A DNA stretch of 64,000 nt from Alphaproteobacteria bacterium (GCA_030148665.1 JASBSZ010000032.1:1-64000), one strand, 5' to 3'. Positions 36,963 through 46,076 are shown, counted from the stretch's first letter. Program-made: numbers and translations. Notes: a model not told the origin generated them from the sequence alone.

Positions 36963-38273
36963 ATGAAAGACCTCACCCCCCGCAGGGAAGATCTGGAGCC
37001 CATCGAAATTGCCTCGCGCGATGAAATCGCGGCGCTGCAACTTGACCGCATGAAATGGTCGTTGCGCCACGCCTATGACAATGTGCCGTTCTACAAGGAC
37101 AGCTTTGACAAGGCGGGCGTGCATCCCGACGACCTGCACAGCCTCGACGACCTGCGCAAGTTTCCCTTTACCGTGAAACAGGATCTGCGCGACAACTACC
37201 CCTTTGGCATGTTTGCCGTGCCGCGCGAACAGATTGCCCGCGTGCATGCCTCAAGCGGCACCACCGGCCAGCCGACCGTTGTCGGCTATACGAAACGCGA
37301 TCTCGACACATGGGCGGGGGTTGTGGCCCGCTGCCTGCGGGCCTCGGGGTTGCGGCCGGGCGATGTGCTGCACAACGCCTATGGGTATGGGCTGTTTACC
37401 GGCGGGCTGGGCATTCACGCGGGTGCCGAAAAGCTGGGCCTGACGGTGGTGCCGGTATCAGGCGGCATGACCCCGCGCCAGGTGCGCCTGATCGAGGATT
37501 TTCAGGCCAAGGGCATCACGGTCACGCCTTCCTACATGCTGTCGATCCTTGACGAATACCGCGCCCAGGGGTTCGACCCGCGTGAAAGCCCGCTTGAGGT
37601 TGGCGTTTTCGGGGCCGAACCCTGGACCAACGCCATGCGCAAGGAGGTCGAGGATGCCTTTGACATGCACGCGGTCGATATCTACGGCCTGTCCGAGGTG
37701 ATCGGCCCCGGCGTGGCCAACGAATGCGTCGAAACCAAGGACGGGCTGCATGTGTGGGAGGATCACTTCTACCCCGAGATCGTGAACCCCGAAACGGGCG
37801 AGCCCGTCGCCGATGGCGAGCTGGGCGAACTGGTCTTTACCTCGCTGACGAAAGAGGCCTTTCCCATCATCCGCTATCGCACGCGCGACCTGACCCGCCT
37901 GCTGCCGGGCACTGCGCGGACCATGCGGCGGATGGAAAAGGTTACCGGACGCAGCGACGACATGATCATCCTGCGCGGCGTCAACGTGTTCCCGACCCAG
38001 ATCGAGGAACAGCTGCTGACCGTGCCGACCCTCGCCCCCCATTTCCAGATCGAGCTGACCCGCAAGGGCCGCATGGATCACATGATCGTCCATGTCGAGG
38101 CCACAACCGGCGCCGCCAGCGAACATGCGCGCGAGGCCTCGGCCCGCCAGCTTGCCAGCCGCATCAAGTCGGTCGTCGGCATCACCGCCGAAATCCGCGC
38201 GGCCGAGCCCGGCAAGGTGGCGCGTTCGCAGGGCAAGGCGGTGCGGGTGGTCGACAACAGGCCGCGCGACTGA
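36963..38273 (+). CDS. paaK: Phenylacetate-CoA ligase
   Basis: A 436-residue adenylating enzyme. The AMP-binding loop SSGTTGQPTVVGYT, the DIYGLSEVIGPGVANEC block and the hinge region GRSDDMIILRGVNVFPTQIEE match PaaK closely. It activates phenylacetate to phenylacetyl-CoA in the cytoplasm. Start ATG 36963 follows AAGAAG, 11 bp after paaJ. Confidence 0.95.
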   Translation: MKDLTPRREDLEPIEIASRDEIAALQLDRMKWSLRHAYDNVPFYKDSFDKAGVHPDDLHSLDDLRKFPFTVKQDLRDNYPFGMFAVPREQIARVHASSGTTGQPTVVGYTKRDLDTWAGVVARCLRASGLRPGDVLHNAYGYGLFTGGLGIHAGAEKLGLTVVPVSGGMTPRQVRLIEDFQAKGITVTPSYMLSILDEYRAQGFDPRESPLEVGVFGAEPWTNAMRKEVEDAFDMHAVDIYGLSEVIGPGVANECVETKDGLHVWEDHFYPEIVNPETGEPVADGELGELVFTSLTKEAFPIIRYRTRDLTRLLPGTARTMRRMEKVTGRSDDMIILRGVNVFPTQIEEQLLTVPTLAPHFQIELTRKGRMDHMIVHVEATTGAASEHAREASARQLASRIKSVVGITAEIRAAEPGKVARSQGKAVRVVDNRPRD

Positions 38274-38905
38274 TGGCACGCTCGATCGCACCCGATCACG
38301 CTGAAAAGCGCCGCGCGATCCTGCGCAAGGCGGCGGCGTTCTTTGCCGAAAACGGGTTTGATCGCTCGTCCATGAGCCAGCTCGCCACCGCCTGCGGGGT
38401 GTCAAAGGCGCTGATCTATCACTATTACGACAGCAAGGACGCGCTCTTGTTCGATATCGTGCACAGCTATCTTGCTGCGCTGCGCGATGTCATACAGGGG
38501 GTGGATCAGTCCGGGCCGGACAAGCAGGAAAACCTGCGCGCGATCGTCCACGCCATCCTGAGCGCCTATCGTGATTCCGACGCCGAGCATCAGGTGCAGA
38601 CCGAGGCAATGAAATCGCTGCCCGCCGCGCAACGCGAAAAGCTGGCTGAACTGCAACGCGACATGGTCCGCACGGTCTCCGAGGCGCTGCGCGCGGTGAC
38701 ACCCGAATATTATCGTAGCCACCCGGAAAAGCTCCGCCCGGTGGCCATGACGCTGTTTGGCATGCTCAACTGGTTCTACATGTGGCATCGCCCCGGCAAG
38801 GGGATCACGCGCGGGGAATATGCCGATCTGGTCACCGATCTGGTGCTGCGTGGTGTCACAGGGCTGGAACAGGACAGGTCCGATCGGGCAGGGAAGGCAG
38901 GCTGA
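38273..38905 (+). CDS. paaR: TetR-family repressor of the paa genes
   Basis: A 210-residue TetR protein: RRAILRKAAAFFAENGFDRS and VSKALIYHYYDSKDALL form the N-terminal helix-turn-helix, followed by an all-helical ligand domain. The start shares a base with the paaK stop (TGATG). In related bacteria the TetR regulator of this operon senses phenylacetyl-CoA. Its likely site is the palindrome at 35251-35262. Confidence 0.88.
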   Translation: MARSIAPDHAEKRRAILRKAAAFFAENGFDRSSMSQLATACGVSKALIYHYYDSKDALLFDIVHSYLAALRDVIQGVDQSGPDKQENLRAIVHAILSAYRDSDAEHQVQTEAMKSLPAAQREKLAELQRDMVRTVSEALRAVTPEYYRSHPEKLRPVAMTLFGMLNWFYMWHRPGKGITRGEYADLVTDLVLRGVTGLEQDRSDRAGKAG

Positions 38906-38953
38906 CGACCCCGTGCCGAAACGGAGGCCCATTGGCAGATTCCGGTTGTGCTT

Positions 38954-40333
38954 TCAGTTGCGGTCGATTTCGTAGCGCCGCATCTTTTCCCATAATGTCT
39001 TGCGCGAAATGCCCAGCAGGCTGGCGGCGACATGCAGGGTGTTGTCTGATTTTTTCAGTGCACGCAGGATGGCCGCGCGCTCGGCCTGTTCGACATTTTC
39101 CCGCAGCTTCAGCGGCGCGTCGTCGTTCTGGCCGGGAGGCTGGGCAATGGCGTCACCAAGATGGAGATCGTAATCCTGGATACGCGGACCCGCCGACAAG
39201 GCCACCGCCCGCTGGATCATGTTGTGGAGCTCGCGCACATTGCCCGGAAAATCCATCGAGACGAGCTGTTCCTCGCACTCTCGTGACAGGCCGTCGATGT
39301 GGCGGTTCATCAGGGTGGATTGTTCGGCGGCAAAACGACGGGCGAGAAACAGGATGTCCTCGCGCCGCTCGCGAAGCGGCGGAATTTCGACTTGCAGGAC
39401 GTTGAGCCGCCAGAACAGATCGGCGCGGAATCGCCCCGCCTGGACAAGGGATTCCAGATTGGCCTGAGTCGCGGCGATCACCCGCACATCGACGGGGATC
39501 GGGCCGCTTGCGCCAATGGGTTCGACCGTGTGCTCCTGCAGGACACGCAGCAGCTTGAGCTGGGTTTCAGGTGGCACCTCTCCGATTTCGTCCAGAAAGA
39601 TCGTGCCACCCTCGGCCTGCCTGAAGCGCCCCAGATGGCTGTCCGGGCCACTGTCCCCGTCATGCTGCGCACCAAACAGTTCGGCATGAAGATGCGCCTC
39701 GGGCAGCGTTGCGAAATCGACCGCGACAAAGGGGCCGTTTGCGCGCTTGCTGTTGCGGTGGATGAATTTGGCGACAACCTCCTTGCCGACGCCGGATTCT
39801 CCCGTGATCAGCACCGCGCAATTGACATCGCGGATCCTTGCGGCGACCTGTTCGATGTGACGCATCGCTGCCGACAGCCCCAATATGCCCGAGCCCGGCA
39901 AGGCGGGCCTGCCATCAGGAGAGATCAGCGATGCGCGCCCCAGGTCATGCGCCCGGTCGATGGCCCGAACTGATTTGGCCACCATCTCGTCCAGGTCGAA
40001 CGGCTTGGTCAGATAATCCACCGCACCGGCCTTGATCAGCGACACCGCATCGGGCACCGAAATGTAGGCGGTCATGATGATCACCGGAACACCTGGATGC
40101 AGGCGGCATACCTCGCGGAACAGATCGCGCCCGTCGCCGTCGGGCAGGCGGATATCGGTAATCACCAGATCGATCGGCTCGCTGGCCAGTTGGTCGCGCG
40201 CGGCAGCCAGATCGGCCGCAACGAGGGCGCGGTAACCTTCCATCTGAAAACGATCTTCCAGCGTCACGCGTATGATTTCGTCGTCGTCGACGATCAGGAT
40301 ACAGCGCGGACTGTCCCCGGTTTCATGCTGCAT
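38954..40333 (-). CDS. NtrC-type response regulator without GAFTGA, of XSR module 1
   Basis: Order: receiver domain (DDD pocket near LIVDDDE, phospho-Asp in VITDIRLPDGDG), AAA+ domain, Fis-type HTH (LHVAASLLGISRKTLWEKM). The AAA+ core has an intact Walker A (GESGVGKE), Walker B (GGTIFLDEIGE) and arginine finger region (FRADLFWRLN). The loop that should read ELFGHxxGAFTGA instead reads ELFGAQHDGDSGPDSHLG, so contact with sigma-54 is not expected. ATG 40333 overlaps the kinase stop by 11 bp; a GTG 12 bp earlier is possible. Closest known relatives by layout are AioR/ArxR. It probably controls the 12-gene operon upstream. Confidence 0.85.
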   Translation of the reverse strand: MQHETGDSPRCILIVDDDEIIRVTLEDRFQMEGYRALVAADLAAARDQLASEPIDLVITDIRLPDGDGRDLFREVCRLHPGVPVIIMTAYISVPDAVSLIKAGAVDYLTKPFDLDEMVAKSVRAIDRAHDLGRASLISPDGRPALPGSGILGLSAAMRHIEQVAARIRDVNCAVLITGESGVGKEVVAKFIHRNSKRANGPFVAVDFATLPEAHLHAELFGAQHDGDSGPDSHLGRFRQAEGGTIFLDEIGEVPPETQLKLLRVLQEHTVEPIGASGPIPVDVRVIAATQANLESLVQAGRFRADLFWRLNVLQVEIPPLRERREDILFLARRFAAEQSTLMNRHIDGLSRECEEQLVSMDFPGNVRELHNMIQRAVALSAGPRIQDYDLHLGDAIAQPPGQNDDAPLKLRENVEQAERAAILRALKKSDNTLHVAASLLGISRKTLWEKMRRYEIDRN

Positions 40334-41840
40334 GGATGTTTTCACCGTTTTCGATATCCCGGGCGCTTACCAGAGGCAACGTGATGACAAACCGGGTACC
40401 CTTGCCGGGCTTGCTGTATACGCGGATACTGCCACCCATGCGCTGCACGATCCGATAGGTGATCCACAGTCCCAGCCCGGTACCACCGGGTCGTGACGAG
40501 TAGAAGGGTTCGAACAGCTTTCCCATTGTCGCTTCGTCCATCCCGGGACCTGTATCGCCCATCTCGATCATCAGGCTGTCGCCGGTCCGACGCGACGAAA
40601 AGGTGATCTTGCCGCCCTCGGGCATGACGGCAATGGCATTTGTCGCCAGGTTCATCACCATCTGGTTGATATGCGGGCAGGTGCATCTTACCGCGAAATC
40701 CCGGAAATCGGACATGTCGGCATTCCATTCCAGAACGATCGGTCGATCCCCGATTTCCGAGCGCACCATTGCCTCGATATCCTGCAGGCACCCCGCCTTG
40801 CATGTGGTGGTGACGGCCTTTTCACCACGCAGCTCGCCCAGAAGGGCCTGCATGGTGGTCGAGATGTTGCGCAAGCCCGTTTCCAGCAAGGATACATATT
40901 TGCGCACGAGTTCAGGCTCGTCCGCGCGGCGGGACAGGATATTGACGCAATTCAACATGCCCGCCAGCGGGTTGTTGACCTCGTGCGCCAGACCTGCGGC
41001 GAACCTGCCCAGCCCGGCCATGCGCTCGGACTGGGCCAGCTCCCTTTCCAGGTTCTTCTTTTCGGCAAGCTCGTCCACCATGTTGCCGAAATGGCGGTTG
41101 AGCTGCTCGATCTCGTCGCGCCCGGGGCGGCGCGGGCGCCGGGAAACCGGCAATTCGCCCCGGCCGACCGCATCGAGACCTGCCGCCAATTCTTGCAGGG
41201 GGCGCACCATGCGCCGTGAGATGAGCGCTCCGAACATGCTCATTACCAGCGCAAGGCCCAGTGCAAAGGTCAACACCACGGCGGCGTCGCGTTTCATCTG
41301 GGCCGCCAGCCCCACGGTCGATCCACGCAGCAACAGCAGGCCGACGGGGACGCCGTCCACGCTGATCGGGGCGACGGCGTCGATGTATCCCTGGGATTGG
41401 AGCTCGTCCGGCAGCAACTGCGCCGATCCGGCCTTCAGCGCGTATTGCAATCTGGCTGCCCCGAGACGGTCGGCGGTTTTCAGTCGCAGACCCACCGGGT
41501 TGTTCCTGGGGTCGCTGTGGGCAAGGACGGTTCCGTCCGCCTTCAGGAAAGCGGCCTCGACAACAGGTGCCAGCCCGTCATCCGCCGGGCTGCGTTCGCG
41601 AATCTGGCGCAATATGCGGTATAGCGCCCAGACATCCCCATTCACGATGTGCATTCGTCCGGCTGCGGCCGTGGCCCGTGCCAGGGTCAGCGTCTGGGTT
41701 TCGAGCGTGGCCTTCTGGCGGTTCCAGTCGCGATCGATGACCACGAGGCCCATCAGCAGGGCCGATGCAAAGACGACCACCGTCACCGTCAGGGGCACCT
41801 TTGTCATCAGGCTGAGCGAGGGTGGGCGCGGGAGCTTCAT
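40323..41840 (-). CDS. Membrane sensor histidine kinase of XSR module 1
   Basis: A 505-residue sensor kinase. One N-terminal helix (VPLTVTVVVFASALLMGLVV), a periplasmic domain of about 145 residues and a second helix (VVLTFALGLALVMSMFGALI) lead into a HAMP segment. The H-box is GLAHEVNNPLAGML, followed by an ATPase domain with N-box MNLATNAIAVMPEGG, DTGPGM and GGTGLGLWI. Three cysteines in the catalytic half (CKAGC, RCTC) are unusual. Start overlaps the binding-protein gene as ATGA. AioS/ArxS-like: it should read the state of the exported binding protein encoded before it. Confidence 0.87.
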   Translation of the reverse strand: MKLPRPPSLSLMTKVPLTVTVVVFASALLMGLVVIDRDWNRQKATLETQTLTLARATAAAGRMHIVNGDVWALYRILRQIRERSPADDGLAPVVEAAFLKADGTVLAHSDPRNNPVGLRLKTADRLGAARLQYALKAGSAQLLPDELQSQGYIDAVAPISVDGVPVGLLLLRGSTVGLAAQMKRDAAVVLTFALGLALVMSMFGALISRRMVRPLQELAAGLDAVGRGELPVSRRPRRPGRDEIEQLNRHFGNMVDELAEKKNLERELAQSERMAGLGRFAAGLAHEVNNPLAGMLNCVNILSRRADEPELVRKYVSLLETGLRNISTTMQALLGELRGEKAVTTTCKAGCLQDIEAMVRSEIGDRPIVLEWNADMSDFRDFAVRCTCPHINQMVMNLATNAIAVMPEGGKITFSSRRTGDSLMIEMGDTGPGMDEATMGKLFEPFYSSRPGGTGLGLWITYRIVQRMGGSIRVYSKPGKGTRFVITLPLVSARDIENGENIHAA

Positions 41841-42724
41841 TTCGTGACCACCTCGCGCTTGCCCGACCTGGCCGCAAGGCGTGTGGCAAGATCCCTGATC
41901 GAGTCGTAGAGCGACGGTTTGACAACCTTGAACCCGTCGAGATCGAGCTGGCCGAGCAACTCTTTCCCCTCGCGGTCATCGGACATGCCGACCAGCGTCG
42001 CACGCAACCTTTCGGTAACATCGGGTTCGAGCGAATTGTGAACCACGATGGGCGGAAAGCCATAGGTCCGGGACGACGCCAATACGCGGGTGCGCCTTGC
42101 CAGGTGGGTCTCGTATTTCGTCACCAGGTCGTAAACATAGGAATCCACAGCGCCGCCATCAGCGACCCGGTCGGCAACGGCTGCCACGGTTTCTGCGTGG
42201 TTGTAGGTGAAAAAGGTAAACCGGAAAAAGGATTCCGGGTCATATCCCGCCTCGGCGACCGTTGCGCGTGGCACCAGGTAGCCGGAATTCGAATCCGGGT
42301 CGGAATAGGCAAAGACCCTGCCCCTCAGGTCGTCGATACTACGTGCGGGGCTGTCCGAGGGGGTGATCACATACGACCGGTACAAGGGCGCGCCCCGGTA
42401 GATTGGTGCGACCAGCAGGCTGAGATATTCGGGGTCGCGTTTCTGGACATACGGATAACCGCAGATCCACGCGGCCTCGAGCTCGCGGCGCGACAACAGG
42501 TCCATGATATCGGCATAGGTGCGCCTTTGCACAAAGGTGACGGCGCGCCCCGTCCTGAGGCCGAGATAGCGGCGAAAATCACGAAAGAAGCGGGCGTATT
42601 CGCGCACGACAACCGCCGTTAGGCCGATGCGCAATTCCCCGGAACCGGCGATTGCCGGCGACAATGGAATCACCGACGATCCGGTTGCCGCCAACGAGGT
42701 AACAAGGAATCTTCGCCGGTCCAT
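41837..42724 (-). CDS. Tat-exported PhnD/AioX-like binding protein, sensor component of XSR module 1
   Basis: A 295-residue periplasmic protein of the phosphate/phosphonate-binding (PhnD) fold, with an N-terminal twin-arginine start (MDRRRFLVTS) and signal helix. Family blocks are FVQRRTYADIMDLLSRRELE, AWICGYPYVQKRDPEYL and YSDPDSNSGYLVP. The Cys of CGYPY is shared with module 2 and is the natural candidate for As(III) or similar binding, as reported for AioX. Absence of ABC transporter genes and presence of a kinase right after it show a sensory, not transport, role. Confidence 0.85.
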   Translation of the reverse strand: MDRRRFLVTSLAATGSSVIPLSPAIAGSGELRIGLTAVVVREYARFFRDFRRYLGLRTGRAVTFVQRRTYADIMDLLSRRELEAAWICGYPYVQKRDPEYLSLLVAPIYRGAPLYRSYVITPSDSPARSIDDLRGRVFAYSDPDSNSGYLVPRATVAEAGYDPESFFRFTFFTYNHAETVAAVADRVADGGAVDSYVYDLVTKYETHLARRTRVLASSRTYGFPPIVVHNSLEPDVTERLRATLVGMSDDREGKELLGQLDLDGFKVVKPSLYDSIRDLATRLAARSGKREVVTK

Positions 42725-42903
42725 GGTCAGGGCTCTTCCATATCGGTCTGCCTGTTTCCTGCCTTGGGGGGATGCCGGTCAAGGCCCGGCTGTCGGGCAG
42801 GTACTCACATGGTGATCCTAGCACATTTCCGAAAACACCAAAATGAAACATGGCGGTTTTTCCCTTCATGCCTCGCTGAGATGCGTCCGCACCCGGCTCG
42901 GGG

Positions 42904-43377
42904 CTATTTGAACACCTGCGCCGGATCGAGCCGCTCGCACAGCCCGCGCGGCACGATAAAGGGTACGTCCCCCGGCCCGCGGCGTTTGCGCGGTTTGGCC
43001 TTGCCTGCCAGACGCGCGGCGACCCAGTCGGCGGCATTTCCGGCCAGGCGAAAGACCGTGCAACCCCTGTCGCCGAAAAGGGATACGGCATCCGCCACGT
43101 CCTGCGGTGAAACGGTATCGTCGATAATCAGAACGGCGAGACATCCGTTGGGGATATCGCTGAAGGCCTCGGGCCGTCTGGCCAGTTCGAACATCGCTGC
43201 ACCGATGGCCTTTTCGGCCCGCAGATCGACCGTCAGGACCGTCTTGTCATGGTGAATCTCGGCATATGTCGAAACGGGCATTTCGGGCAGATCCGGCGGC
43301 TCGGGAGCATTCTGCGCGCCGGTTGGCCCGCCAACCGCGGTCAGTACAAGGGAAAGAACGGCCAGAAGGCGTCTCAT
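42904..43377 (-). CDS. Exported protein of unknown function, last gene of the 12-gene operon
   Basis: I do not recognise this 157-residue protein. A signal peptide is clear (MRRLLAVLSLVLTAVGGPTG), then a Pro-rich linker, then a compact alpha/beta region with strands LTVDLRAEK and CLAVLIIDD and a segment DAVSLFGDRGCTVFRLAG. A basic stretch (KAKPRKRRGPGD) precedes the C-terminus. Three Cys are spaced widely; no CxxC. It overlaps the gene before it by 4 bp and ends the operon, 180 bp before the XSR module. A periplasmic helper of the molybdoenzyme complex is a reasonable guess only. Confidence 0.7.
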   Translation of the reverse strand: MRRLLAVLSLVLTAVGGPTGAQNAPEPPDLPEMPVSTYAEIHHDKTVLTVDLRAEKAIGAAMFELARRPEAFSDIPNGCLAVLIIDDTVSPQDVADAVSLFGDRGCTVFRLAGNAADWVAARLAGKAKPRKRRGPGDVPFIVPRGLCERLDPAQVFK

Positions 43378-44114
43378 GCGCCGGTCACCGCCTGTGCATC
43401 CTGCGCCCCACTATCGGTGTCGTCACCGTCTTTTTCGGCCGTTGCAGCGAGATCGGCCAGAACATCGTCTGCCACGACCAGCGCCACAAGGCCCTCCAAG
43501 GGGGCGATGGTTTCGACATGCGCGGCGCTGCGCCCGCCGCCCGATATCCAGAAACGGGCCTCGGGGGCCAGGCGGTGGGCGTGTTTCAGCAGATCGCAGG
43601 GAAATCCCGACCCCGCCTTTTCGGCCTCGGCCCCATGCAGCCAGAATTCCGAAAATCCCAGTTCGTTTCCTTTCTCCAGCCACTGGGCCAATGACAGGCG
43701 GGCGCCGTTTTCATGGATGACATGCGCCGTAACCGTTGCCGGGTTCAGGTGATAGGTCTTGAAACCGCTGTTGTCCTGCGCGGGGTCGAAACCGTATTGC
43801 CGGGATGCTCGTGCGACCTCGGCCCGTGGCACGACGAACAGCCCCGGATCCGCGGCCGCAATCGCCGCCGCACGCGCAAGCCCATCGACAACGCAAATCC
43901 GTGCCCCATCGGGTGGGGTTGTGCCATGTTCTCCGATTCGCCAGATCGTGTCCGCAACCGACAACCCGGCGGGCTCTGGTGCGCCTCGGCTTTCCTCGAT
44001 CGTCACGATCAGGCCATCCGGGCGGGCGAGGTGCGCCGGCCAGTTTTCGGTATATGCGGCCTCGGTCAGGATGCTCGGGGCGCTCTGCGGAGGTTCCTTT
44101 CCGGTTTCACTCAT
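43374..44114 (-). CDS. Cytoplasmic protein of unknown function (weakly HisA-like)
   Basis: A 246-residue protein that I cannot assign. Start ATG 44114 overlaps the Mrp-like gene by 8 bp. Alternating strands and helices and the order LGFSEFWLHGAE, then LLKHAHRLAPEARFWISGGG, then VALVVADDVL resemble the last barrel strands of HisA/HisF-like TIM barrels, where a Gly-rich loop binds phosphate. The N-terminal half shows no such match. There is no signal peptide. The family is undetermined; the barrel idea is weak. Confidence 0.65.
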   Translation of the reverse strand: MSETGKEPPQSAPSILTEAAYTENWPAHLARPDGLIVTIEESRGAPEPAGLSVADTIWRIGEHGTTPPDGARICVVDGLARAAAIAAADPGLFVVPRAEVARASRQYGFDPAQDNSGFKTYHLNPATVTAHVIHENGARLSLAQWLEKGNELGFSEFWLHGAEAEKAGSGFPCDLLKHAHRLAPEARFWISGGGRSAAHVETIAPLEGLVALVVADDVLADLAATAEKDGDDTDSGAQDAQAVTGA

Positions 44115-44988
44115 CCTGAAGAAGCTCCCATATCGTCTGATCCTGCGCGGCCCGGCGGCTGGTTCCCTGGCGTTCCCGCCGGATTGCCGCCTGAACCGCA
44201 ACTGCAAGTTCGCTTACCGCCTGCCCGACAGGTCCGTCGGGGGAGGCGACCACGATCGGCTGTCCCTCGGCCGCGTGCCCCGAGGCAGTCGGGTCGGCGG
44301 GAACCGATCCCAGATCGGCCACATGTCGCCGCCGGGCAACGTCAGCGGCCTTTCCGGTGTCGAACAGCGGTTGCCTCTCGCCGCAGCAGGGGCAGATATA
44401 TTCGGCCATGTTGGTCACGGTGCCGAAAACGGGAATGTCATGCTCGTGAAACAGCGAGATTGCGCGCTCGGCGTCGATGGTCGCCATGCGCTCGGGTGTT
44501 GTGACAACCACGGCTCCGGCGACGGGAATCTGTTCCAGAACGGTCAACAGGACATCACCTGTGCCGGGCGGCAGATCGACGACCAGAATGTCGAGGTCGG
44601 GCCAGGCAACCTCGCGGATCAGCTGTTCGACCGCCTGTGCGACCAACGGGCCTTTCCAGGCGATGGCCTGCTCGGGCGGCACCATGTCGGCGATAGATAT
44701 GACGTGTACGCCATGCCGTTTTCCGGGTATGGCCAGGCCCTGATCGTTCAGTTCCGGCGCCTCGGTCGTTCCCATCAGGCGTGCGACCGAAGGGCCGCTG
44801 AGATCGAGATCGACAATGCCCACCTGCGCGCCCTGCGCGGCCAGGGCAGCCGCCAGATTGACCGATATCGTTGACTTGCCAACGCCGCCCTTGCCGCTGC
44901 CGACAAGAACGATGTCTCGCACACCTGCCACCGGATCTGGCAGCGGAGGCAATTCGCCTGCGCTGGACGAGCTCAATGAAACGGACAT
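44107..44988 (-). CDS. Mrp/NBP35-type P-loop ATPase (second copy)
   Basis: A 293-residue SIMIBI ATPase. The deviant Walker A VGSGKGGVGKSTISVNLA, switch region DLDLSGPS and Walker B ILVVDLPPGTGDVLL define the Mrp/ApbC/NBP35 family; CPCCGE supplies the CxxC that binds a bridging [4Fe-4S] cluster. It lacks the N-terminal DUF59 domain of its neighbour and has an extra C-terminal tail. It overlaps the neighbouring Mrp gene by 16 bp. A role in loading Fe-S clusters into the operon's ferredoxins or molybdoenzyme is inferred. Confidence 0.88.
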   Translation of the reverse strand: MSVSLSSSSAGELPPLPDPVAGVRDIVLVGSGKGGVGKSTISVNLAAALAAQGAQVGIVDLDLSGPSVARLMGTTEAPELNDQGLAIPGKRHGVHVISIADMVPPEQAIAWKGPLVAQAVEQLIREVAWPDLDILVVDLPPGTGDVLLTVLEQIPVAGAVVVTTPERMATIDAERAISLFHEHDIPVFGTVTNMAEYICPCCGERQPLFDTGKAADVARRRHVADLGSVPADPTASGHAAEGQPIVVASPDGPVGQAVSELAVAVQAAIRRERQGTSRRAAQDQTIWELLQDE

Positions 44989-46076
44989 TCCGCCCCTCCT
45001 TTCGTTTCCATGGCCAATGCGGGAACCAGGTCGGTTGCAACTGTTCGGGCCAGTTCGGAAATGGTTCGGGAAAACCGATGTTCCGGGTGCGCCAGAACGA
45101 CGGGCTTGCCGCCCTCGGAGGCCAGCAGGACCTCGCGCATGAAAGGAAAACGTGCCAGGAACGGCAGGCCGGTTTCGTGTTCCAGCTGTTGCACGCCATC
45201 CGACCCGAAAAGCGGCGTTTCGCTGCCACAGCTTTCGCAGGTTACGGTACTCATGTTTTCGACCAGCCCGAGGCAGGGGACGGCGATGTCGGCAAACATT
45301 TCCAGTCCGCGCCGGACATCGTCGGTCGAAATCTGCCCGGGCGCCGTAACGGACAGCACCCCGGCAATGGGAACCGCGTGGGCCAGCGCCAGATGCACGT
45401 CAGACGTTCCGGGTGGCAGATCCACCACCAGAATGTCGAGATCGCCCCAATCGACCTCGGTGATCAGGGGGGGTACCCCTTCATCCACCAGGCTGCCACG
45501 CCATGCCAGCGCCTTGCCGTGGGGCATCATGAAACCCAGTGACATCACCTTGATTCCATGGGCCTCGACCGGGGCAATCCGGCTGCCGTCCTGTGTGGTT
45601 TCTGCACGGGCCGATATCCCCAGCAGATGCGGTGCCGAGGGGCCATAGACATCGGCATCCAGAAGGCCGACCTTCAACGGCCGTCCGGCGGCCCCATGGG
45701 CCAGCGCCACCGCAAGATTGGTCGAGATCGTCGATTTTCCGACCCCGCCCTTGCCGCTGTGAACGGCAAGAACGGCACCGGGACCATGCTCGAGGATCGG
45801 CGTCACAGGCTGTGGACGGGGCTTGACGACAACGCGTTCGACCCCCGGCAGGCCACCGACGACCTGTTGCAGCATTTCGGCTAGCGCCTCGCCGGCGTCG
45901 GGGGCGACATGCCGAGGGTCGATCAGCACCCGTACCGCCCCGCCAGTTGCCGCGACCGCCGCAACATGGCCTGCCTCGACCAGGTCGGGACCGTCCTCTC
46001 CGACGGTAATTCCACGCAGCGCCTGCATGACCGCCTTTTCCAGATCCGCTGCCGACGGTATCGCTTGCATCACCAT
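44973..46076 (-). CDS. Mrp/ApbC Fe-S cluster carrier with MIP18/DUF59 domain (first copy)
   Basis: A 367-residue protein: residues 1-85 are a MIP18-like (DUF59) domain with ALRGITVGEDGPDLVEAG, then the P-loop ATPase with VHSGKGGVGKSTISTNLA, GLLDADVYGPS, DILVVDLPPGTSDVHLAL and a CESCGSE cluster site. Full-length Mrp/ApbC proteins transfer [4Fe-4S] clusters to apoproteins. A start at ATG 46076 overlaps the cytochrome stop by 7 bp. Having this copy beside a second, shorter family member inside one operon is unusual. Confidence 0.9.
   Translation of the reverse strand: MVMQAIPSAADLEKAVMQALRGITVGEDGPDLVEAGHVAAVAATGGAVRVLIDPRHVAPDAGEALAEMLQQVVGGLPGVERVVVKPRPQPVTPILEHGPGAVLAVHSGKGGVGKSTISTNLAVALAHGAAGRPLKVGLLDADVYGPSAPHLLGISARAETTQDGSRIAPVEAHGIKVMSLGFMMPHGKALAWRGSLVDEGVPPLITEVDWGDLDILVVDLPPGTSDVHLALAHAVPIAGVLSVTAPGQISTDDVRRGLEMFADIAVPCLGLVENMSTVTCESCGSETPLFGSDGVQQLEHETGLPFLARFPFMREVLLASEGGKPVVLAHPEHRFSRTISELARTVATDLVPALAMETKGGAECPFH

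Noticed and set aside
41837-42724. Phosphonate or phosphate ABC transporter binding protein
   Set aside because: No permease or ATPase gene is near, and a histidine kinase gene overlaps it; the same is true for 58566-59420. Both are sensory components.
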